A stretch of 11,120 bases of DNA from Actinomycetota bacterium (GTDB lineage: Bacteria; Actinomycetota; Thermoleophilia; Gaiellales; Gaiellaceae). Position numbers and translations under genes: made by a program. The stretch lies in assembly GCA_003136795.1 (NCBI GenBank), contig PLDP01000284.1, forward strand, positions 26,973 to 38,092, written 5' to 3'. The notes under the pieces were generated by a model. That model was not told where the DNA came from, made no database searches, and saw only the letters and a program-made list of their open reading frames with translations. Below, piece by piece: positions 7,270 through 11,120 of this stretch (positions are counted from its first letter, which is position 1; every line of letters starts with the position of its first letter).

Positions 7270-7958
7270 CCCAGTCCGCCGACCGCTCACCGACAGTCTT
7301 CCTTGTCGACGACCATGGCCTGTTCCGTGTCGGCGTGAAGGCGGAGCTAGGCGACAGCGTGGTCGTCGCCGGGGAGGCTGACGAGGTCGAGGCGGCAATC
7401 GAGCTCATCTTGGAGCGGCTCCCGGACGTCGTGTTGCTCGACGTGCACCTGCCCGGTGGCGGCGGCAAGGCGGTGGTCGAAGCTGTTCGCCGCAATCCCG
7501 AGGCTGATGGCGTGCGGTTCCTCGCCCTCTCGGTCTCCGACGCTCCAGAGGACGTGATCGGGGTAATCCGTGCAGGCGCGAGAGGTTACGTGACGAAGAC
7601 GATCTCAGGCGCCGACCTCGTGGACGCCGTCAAGCGGGTCGCAGGTGGCGATGCCGTGTTTTCACCGCGGCTGGCGGGCTTTGTCCTTGATGCCTTCGCC
7701 GAGATGGCCGCATTGCCGGTAGCTGACGGTAGCAAAGCGATCTCCCCCAGTTTCGACCCTGAGCTCGACCAGCTGACCGCACGCGAGCGGGAGGTGCTCC
7801 GCCTCATCGCACGCGGATACTCATACAAAGAGCTCGCTTCCGAGCTGACGATCTCGGTCAAGACCGTCGAGAGCCACGTCTCGGCTGTCCTGCGCAAACT
7901 GCAGCTGTCGACCCGTCACCAGCTGACCCGTTGGGCGGCCGAGCGACGGCTCGACTGA
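7266..7958 (+). CDS. LuxR/NarL-family response regulator (EsrR-like)
   Basis: A 230-aa two-component regulator. The receiver domain (about 10-125) has the acidic pair D15/D16 in FLVDDHGLF, phospho-acceptor D59 in VVLLDVHLPGG, a Ser in the switch position (LALSVSD, S89) and the conserved Lys in GYVTKT (K111). A linker of about 30 residues leads to a GerE-type helix-turn-helix at about 168-222: LTAREREVLRLIARGYSYKE, then the recognition region SVKTVESHVSAVLRKL. The start is the GTG at 7266, whose GTGA overlaps the kinase TGA stop (4-bp overlap), so the two are translationally coupled and form a cognate pair. It most likely binds DNA as a phosphorylated dimer. The repeats at 5877-5932 are candidate targets by position only. 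All key receiver residues are present. The next gene is convergent, with a 53-bp gap in which I see no convincing terminator. Confidence 0.94.
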   Translation: MTQSADRSPTVFLVDDHGLFRVGVKAELGDSVVVAGEADEVEAAIELILERLPDVVLLDVHLPGGGGKAVVEAVRRNPEADGVRFLALSVSDAPEDVIGVIRAGARGYVTKTISGADLVDAVKRVAGGDAVFSPRLAGFVLDAFAEMAALPVADGSKAISPSFDPELDQLTAREREVLRLIARGYSYKELASELTISVKTVESHVSAVLRKLQLSTRHQLTRWAAERRLD

Positions 7959-8011
7959 GGCCCCATCCCGGCGCCGAATTCCTGTCGCTTCCCTATCGTG
8001 TGGCCGAGTCC

Positions 8012-9592
8012 TCAGTACCCGGCGGCAGCGCCTGCGAGCGCGCGAGGGTCGCTCGCCCCTTCGAGACAGCCGTCGTGACAGGCGATGACGTTGGCGTGGC
8101 CGAACCCGTGGTCCATTCGACGGTGACGCGCCACGATATGACCCCGACTCTCGAGCCCGTCGACCCATCTGTCGGGCGTGTTGGCTTCGAGCTCCACTTT
8201 GACCTCTCCGCCCGCGTCCCACGTGGTGAAACCCCTCCGCTCACGGGGATTGGAGAGCACCCATCGCCCGGCGGCAACCGCCTCACCCACCGGCTCGTCG
8301 CCGCGCAGCATCCGGCAGAGCAGCTGCAAGAGGATCTGCGGTTGCGAGTCGCCGCCCATCGTGCCGAGCACTATCTGCAGGCGATCGTCAGTTGTCGTGA
8401 CCAGGGCTGGAGAGAGCGTGTGGGGCGGCCGCCGCCGCGGACCGTACTCGGCGGGATGCGACGGCTGCAAAGAAAAGCCCACGCCCCTGTTCTGCAGGAA
8501 GATTCCCGTCGAAGGCTCGGCGATCTCGGCCCCGAATCCGCTCGCGTTCGACTGGATCAAAGAGACAGCCATTCGGTCGGAGTCGACGGTGCAAAGCGAG
8601 ATCGTCCCGCCGCTCGCGTAGCGATCTCCCATGCGCACGGCTTGGTCGGCGCAGATCGCCGAGCGCCGGGGCGCCAGCCGCTCCGGCAAGATCAGCTCGG
8701 CACCATCGGCATGCTCGTGCAAGACGTCGTTGCGGTCGTAGGCGGCTTGGCGCGCCGACTCGATGAGGAGATGGGCCCAGAGCGGATCGTCGGGCTCGTC
8801 AGGGAGCGCCAGTCCGCCCACGATCCATGCTGCTGCGAGTGTCAGGTAACCCTGCGAGTTCGGCGGCGTCGTCCAGATCCGGGCGCCGAGGGCGTCCACG
8901 ACGAGCGGCTCCACCCAATCGGCCAGCGGACTCGTGAGATCCGATTCGGAGTACTCGCCTGCGCCGAGGCGGAGCAGCCCATCGCCGAATTCCCCTCCAT
9001 AGAAGGCCTCGCGTCCACCGCTCGCGATGGCTTCGAGCGCGCGGGCCACGCCCGGGCGGCGCACCAATGCGCCGAGATGGGTGGCCGCCTGGAAAGCCTC
9101 GCCCCCCGGCAGGTGCGCTACCGTCGAGGCTGAGGCTGCCAGGGTGGGCGACGCCGGGAACCCGTCCGCGGCATACTGGCGAGCCGGTTCGAGCACTTGG
9201 TCGAGGGGCACTGCCCCGAAACGCTCATGCAATGCGAGCCAGCCGTCGACGCAACCAGGTACCGGCACCGAGCGGATATCGCCGGTCGGGGGCATGAAGG
9301 TGTGTCCCTCAGCCCGGAGACGCTCGGGGTCTGCGCCGGAGCCGGACCTGCCGCTCGAGTTGAGGGCCTGCGGCCGTTCACCGTCACGGTGCACGACGGC
9401 AAATAGGTCTCCTCCCATCCCACACATCTGCTGAGTCGTGACAGCCAACACGGCACTTGTCGCGACAGCCGCGTCAGCGGCGTTGCCTCCTGCCCGCATG
9501 GTCGCAACGCCGGCTTGCGCCGCGAGGTGATCCACCGCGCAGACCATCGCGTTCGGCGCATAGCGGGACGTGAATGGAGCGAGCCTTGCCAA
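8012..9592 (-). CDS. Gamma-glutamyltransferase-family protein without signal peptide
   Basis: An Ntn-hydrolase of the gamma-glutamyltranspeptidase family, which hydrolyses or transfers gamma-glutamyl groups such as that of glutathione. From the chosen start it is 526 aa, normal for the family. Motifs, numbered from that start, are AGGNAADAA (34-42), NSSGRSG with R82 in the likely substrate-carboxylate position, catalytic nucleophile T330 in GGTISLCTVD (autocleavage before it would give large and small chains), FLQNRGVGFSL, PPHTLSPALV and GTMGGDSQPQ. The frame is open to 9775, but that part overlaps the upstream gene and looks non-coding. TTG at 9592 is preceded by GAGG 8 bases upstream; GTG at 9601 is the alternative. 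Neither gives a signal peptide, unlike periplasmic GGTs, so it probably acts in the cytoplasm. Sequence style is nearer the YwrD-like branch (FLQNRG, GxMGG). True substrate is uncertain; other gamma-glutamyl or acylase activities occur in the family. Confidence 0.88.
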   Translation of the reverse strand: MARLAPFTSRYAPNAMVCAVDHLAAQAGVATMRAGGNAADAAVATSAVLAVTTQQMCGMGGDLFAVVHRDGERPQALNSSGRSGSGADPERLRAEGHTFMPPTGDIRSVPVPGCVDGWLALHERFGAVPLDQVLEPARQYAADGFPASPTLAASASTVAHLPGGEAFQAATHLGALVRRPGVARALEAIASGGREAFYGGEFGDGLLRLGAGEYSESDLTSPLADWVEPLVVDALGARIWTTPPNSQGYLTLAAAWIVGGLALPDEPDDPLWAHLLIESARQAAYDRNDVLHEHADGAELILPERLAPRRSAICADQAVRMGDRYASGGTISLCTVDSDRMAVSLIQSNASGFGAEIAEPSTGIFLQNRGVGFSLQPSHPAEYGPRRRPPHTLSPALVTTTDDRLQIVLGTMGGDSQPQILLQLLCRMLRGDEPVGEAVAAGRWVLSNPRERRGFTTWDAGGEVKVELEANTPDRWVDGLESRGHIVARHRRMDHGFGHANVIACHDGCLEGASDPRALAGAAAGY

Positions 9593-9604
9593 TGTTGTCA
9601 CCTC
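9593..9604 (-). promoter_or_regulatory. Ribosome binding site deciding a TTG start for the GGT-family gene
   Basis: On the minus strand GAGGTGA is followed by CAACA and then TTG. GAGG occupies 9601-9604, leaving 8 bases to the TTG at 9592. The alternative GTG at 9601 lies inside this motif and has no SD of its own, so the TTG is preferred. This is inferred from spacing only. Confidence 0.5.
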
Positions 9605-9636
9605 GAGTCTCGACGCGGCGGAGTTGCGGCTCAGGG

Positions 9637-10113
9637 TCAGCGACCGAGGCTCCGGCGGCTCGCGCCGAAGAGCCCTTTCTTGCGGTCGCCCCGCGCGACA
9701 CGAAAGGCGAAGCCGGTAGCGCCCGTCAACAGGATCAGGATGAACCACTCGAATCCCATGCCGGTCGCCAACCACACGATGATCCAGAGAACAAGCAGGA
9801 TGCCCGAGTACCAGAGCTGGCGCTCGAGGAACGACCGCTTCTTCTTTCGCGACGTGGGCGCCTCGAGACCGTGCGCCAAGATGAAATCGGCCTGCACACG
9901 CGCGGACGGCCCTGTGCTCGACAGGACGGCGTCCAGTTCCGCAAGGGACTTCGCCCGGAAGACCTCTTCCATGGCGTCGTCGAGCCCGCGAGAGCTCAGC
10001 CTGCCCTCACCGGCTTGAGAACGCAGCAGCCCCACGACGCGTGCCCGGTCGACCTCGGTTGGTTCGGTCCGTGCCCGTTTCGGGTCCCCCGGCAGCGTGC
10101 TCACTGCAACCAT
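9637..10113 (-). CDS. DUF1707-like protein with two TM segments
   Basis: From the ATG at 10113 this is 158 aa; the frame is open to another ATG at 10146. A DUF1707-like domain is recognisable at about 20-68: VDRARVVGLLRSQAGEGRLS, a Leu-Asp-Asp core, then FRAKSLAELDAVLS. After a basic stretch (SRKKKRSFLERQ) come two hydrophobic helices: LWYSGILLVLWIIVWLATGM and a second from EWFILILL to FAFRVA, then a basic tail. This matches the layout of the DUF1707 protein at 5072-5548, although the sequences have diverged. Function is unknown. It is 44 bp upstream of the GGT-family gene on the same strand, so they may be co-transcribed. No start has an SD. I prefer 10113 because the ATG at 10146 would overlap the -10 box of the divergent gene and adds a Cys/Arg-rich segment with no family resemblance. 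Confidence 0.75.
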   Translation of the reverse strand: MVAVSTLPGDPKRARTEPTEVDRARVVGLLRSQAGEGRLSSRGLDDAMEEVFRAKSLAELDAVLSSTGPSARVQADFILAHGLEAPTSRKKKRSFLERQLWYSGILLVLWIIVWLATGMGFEWFILILLTGATGFAFRVARGDRKKGLFGASRRSLGR

Positions 10114-10123
10114 GGTGCCAGAC

Positions 10124-10151
10124 TTGCGCGCCCGCCGGCCGCACATAGGAT
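10124..10151 (+). promoter_or_regulatory. Likely sigma-A type promoter for the VWA gene
   Basis: TTGCGC at 10124-10129 and TAGGAT at 10146-10151 are separated by 16 bp. TAGGAT fits the actinobacterial -10 pattern TANNNT well; the -35 keeps TTG only. Transcription would start near 10158, giving a leader of about 45 bases before the first likely start codon. It faces away from the DUF1707/GGT-family pair. Confidence 0.45.
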
Positions 10152-10202
10152 CGCCGCATCGAAGCTACCGCCGCGACCGCCTCAGCTCGTGCAGATCTCG
10201 CC

Positions 10203-11120
10203 TTGGTGGCGACGGCCTTCGGCGACCTTCTCCGTCAGGCCGGCGTCCCTGTCTCGGTCGATCAACTCGGGCGCTTCATCCGCGCAACCGACATGGCCGC
10301 CCCGGCCACGATCGACGAGCTCTCGGTCCTCGGGCGTATCACCCTTGTCTCCGATCACGCCCACCTCGACGCCTATGACCGGGTCTTCAACCAGGTCTTC
10401 CGAGGCCTTGTCGACTGGGCCGACACGAGAGGCGACGACAACGCCCCGCCGCCCGCCCACACTCGCCCAACCCATGATCGAGTCACTCGACGGCACGAGA
10501 CTCCCCGCAGCCTCGAGGGTCGGCGCGAAATCTCCGCCGGGCCCGGTGGCGATGAAGACCCCTCCGACCAGGAGATCGAAGTGGCCGTCGCGAGTCCGGA
10601 CGAGCGGCTCGCGACGACGGACTTCGCTGAGCTCACCGACGACGAGCTGCGCGACCTCGGCCAGCTGATGCGCGAGATCCGGCTCGTGGTCCCGCGCAGG
10701 CTCGCCCGCCGCCACCGACGACATCGACACGGCGACCGCCTCGACTTCCGCGCGACCCTCCGCCGTAGCCGGCGCAGCGGGGGCGACCCGATCGAGCAGA
10801 TCACGAGACGCGCTCGCGAGCGCCCGCGCAAGCTCGTCGTGCTCTGCGACATCTCAGGCTCGATGGCGCCCTACTCGAGGGCCTGTATCCAGCTGTTGCA
10901 CGCCGCCGCGGCGGGCGGCACGCGTGCCGAAGTCTTTACGTTCGCGACTCGGCTCACTCGCCTCACCCGCGCCCTTTCGGAAGCGAACGCCGACACTGCA
11001 CTCAGCCTCGCGGCGTCCGCCGCGCCCGACTGGAAGGGGGGCACTCGCATCGGGCAGGCATTGAAGGAGTGGCTCGACCGCTACGGCCGCCCCGGCATGG
11101 CTCGCGGCGCAGTCGTAGTG
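10203..11120 (+). CDS. CoxE-like VWA-domain protein, truncated by window end
   Basis: About 306 codons are present with no stop before the window ends. The N-terminal part (TAFGDLLRQAGVPVS, ATIDELSVLGRITLVSD, YDRVFNQVFRG) is the helical domain typical of CoxE-like proteins. A low-complexity acidic linker follows, then the conserved block FAELTDDELRDLGQLMREI and a basic Arg/His segment (PRRLARRHRRHRHGDRLDF). The VWA domain begins at KLVVLCDISGSM: D216, S218 and S220 form the DxSxS part of the metal (MIDAS) site and T281 in WKGGTRIG supplies the Thr, so metal binding looks intact. Such proteins usually work with a MoxR-type AAA+ ATPase as chaperones for metalloenzyme maturation, as in the CO-dehydrogenase accessory genes. 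That partner would lie outside the window. The start is uncertain: TTG 10203 or GTG 10206, neither with an SD; the frame is open back to a TAG at 10146. The target enzyme cannot be named from this window. Confidence 0.88.
   Translation, partial: MVATAFGDLLRQAGVPVSVDQLGRFIRATDMAAPATIDELSVLGRITLVSDHAHLDAYDRVFNQVFRGLVDWADTRGDDNAPPPAHTRPTHDRVTRRHETPRSLEGRREISAGPGGDEDPSDQEIEVAVASPDERLATTDFAELTDDELRDLGQLMREIRLVVPRRLARRHRRHRHGDRLDFRATLRRSRRSGGDPIEQITRRARERPRKLVVLCDISGSMAPYSRACIQLLHAAAAGGTRAEVFTFATRLTRLTRALSEANADTALSLAASAAPDWKGGTRIGQALKEWLDRYGRPGMARGAVVV

Noticed and set aside
6223..7398. 391-codon open frame on the - strand
   Set aside because: It lies opposite the kinase and the start of the regulator, is Arg/Pro/His-rich and shows no family motifs.
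7959..8011. Possible terminator between the convergent regulator and GGT-family genes
   Set aside because: Only a short CGGCGCCG palindrome is present, with no extended stem and no U-tract.
7931..9133. 400-codon open frame on the + strand
   Set aside because: It is antisense to the GGT-family gene, whose catalytic motifs are intact, and also overlaps the end of the regulator gene.
9593..9775. N-terminal extension of the GGT-family frame
   Set aside because: The added residues are Arg/Pro-rich, overlap the upstream DUF1707 gene and do not resemble a signal peptide; a TTG with a spaced GAGG is a better start.
9574..10668. 364-codon open frame on the + strand
   Set aside because: It overlaps a DUF1707 gene on the other strand and the VWA gene in a different frame; composition is low-complexity Arg/Pro/Ser/Thr.
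10182..10730. 182-codon open frame on the - strand
   Set aside because: It is opposite the CoxE-like VWA gene, whose conserved blocks and MIDAS motif identify the + strand frame as the coding one.

Overview
The window is GC-rich, densely coding DNA and reads as the chromosome of an actinobacterium, possibly an uncultured lineage. The reasons are two DUF1707 proteins, PspC-domain signalling proteins including a PspC-histidine kinase, few strong Shine-Dalgarno sites, GTG/TTG starts and a TAGGAT-type -10 box. No tRNA, rRNA, CRISPR array or insertion sequence was seen, and no stretch over 300 bases lacks a gene.

Region 1 (1-2018, + strand) holds the 3' end of a phosphoketolase gene followed after 6 bp by a compact acetate kinase. 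Together they would turn xylulose-5-P or fructose-6-P into acetyl-P, then acetate and ATP. A perfect 16-bp palindrome lies between acetate kinase and the convergent next gene.

Region 2 (2100-5838, - strand) is a same-strand run. In transcription order it has a small PspC protein (apparently frameshifted near its N-terminus), a DUF1707 two-TM protein, a putative lipoprotein with three beta-propeller-like repeats, and an 819-residue FAD oxidoreductase/GcvT fusion of the dimethylglycine/sarcosine dehydrogenase type.

Region 3 (5877-7958, + strand) is divergent from region 2. It encodes a membrane histidine kinase with an N-terminal PspC domain and a LuxR/NarL-type response regulator, overlapping by 4 bp. 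The divergent PspC gene + PspC-kinase + LuxR regulator resembles the EsrISR envelope-stress three-component system of Corynebacterium glutamicum. The shared intergenic region has a 13-bp near-repeat (GGGGTWRCCCTGA, 43 bp apart) and an 8-bp inverted repeat, one copy covering the kinase ribosome binding site and start.

Region 4 (8012-10113, - strand) has a second DUF1707/two-TM protein followed by a gamma-glutamyltransferase-family protein without a signal peptide, probably starting at TTG.

Region 5 (10124-11120, + strand) has a likely promoter and the first about 306 codons of a CoxE-like VWA-domain protein that runs off the window.

The most interesting part is the divergent PspC/DUF1707/kinase/regulator cluster (about 4620-7958): a probable EsrISR-like envelope-stress system with an added DUF1707 protein and lipoprotein, a candidate operator, and a possible frameshift in the small PspC gene.
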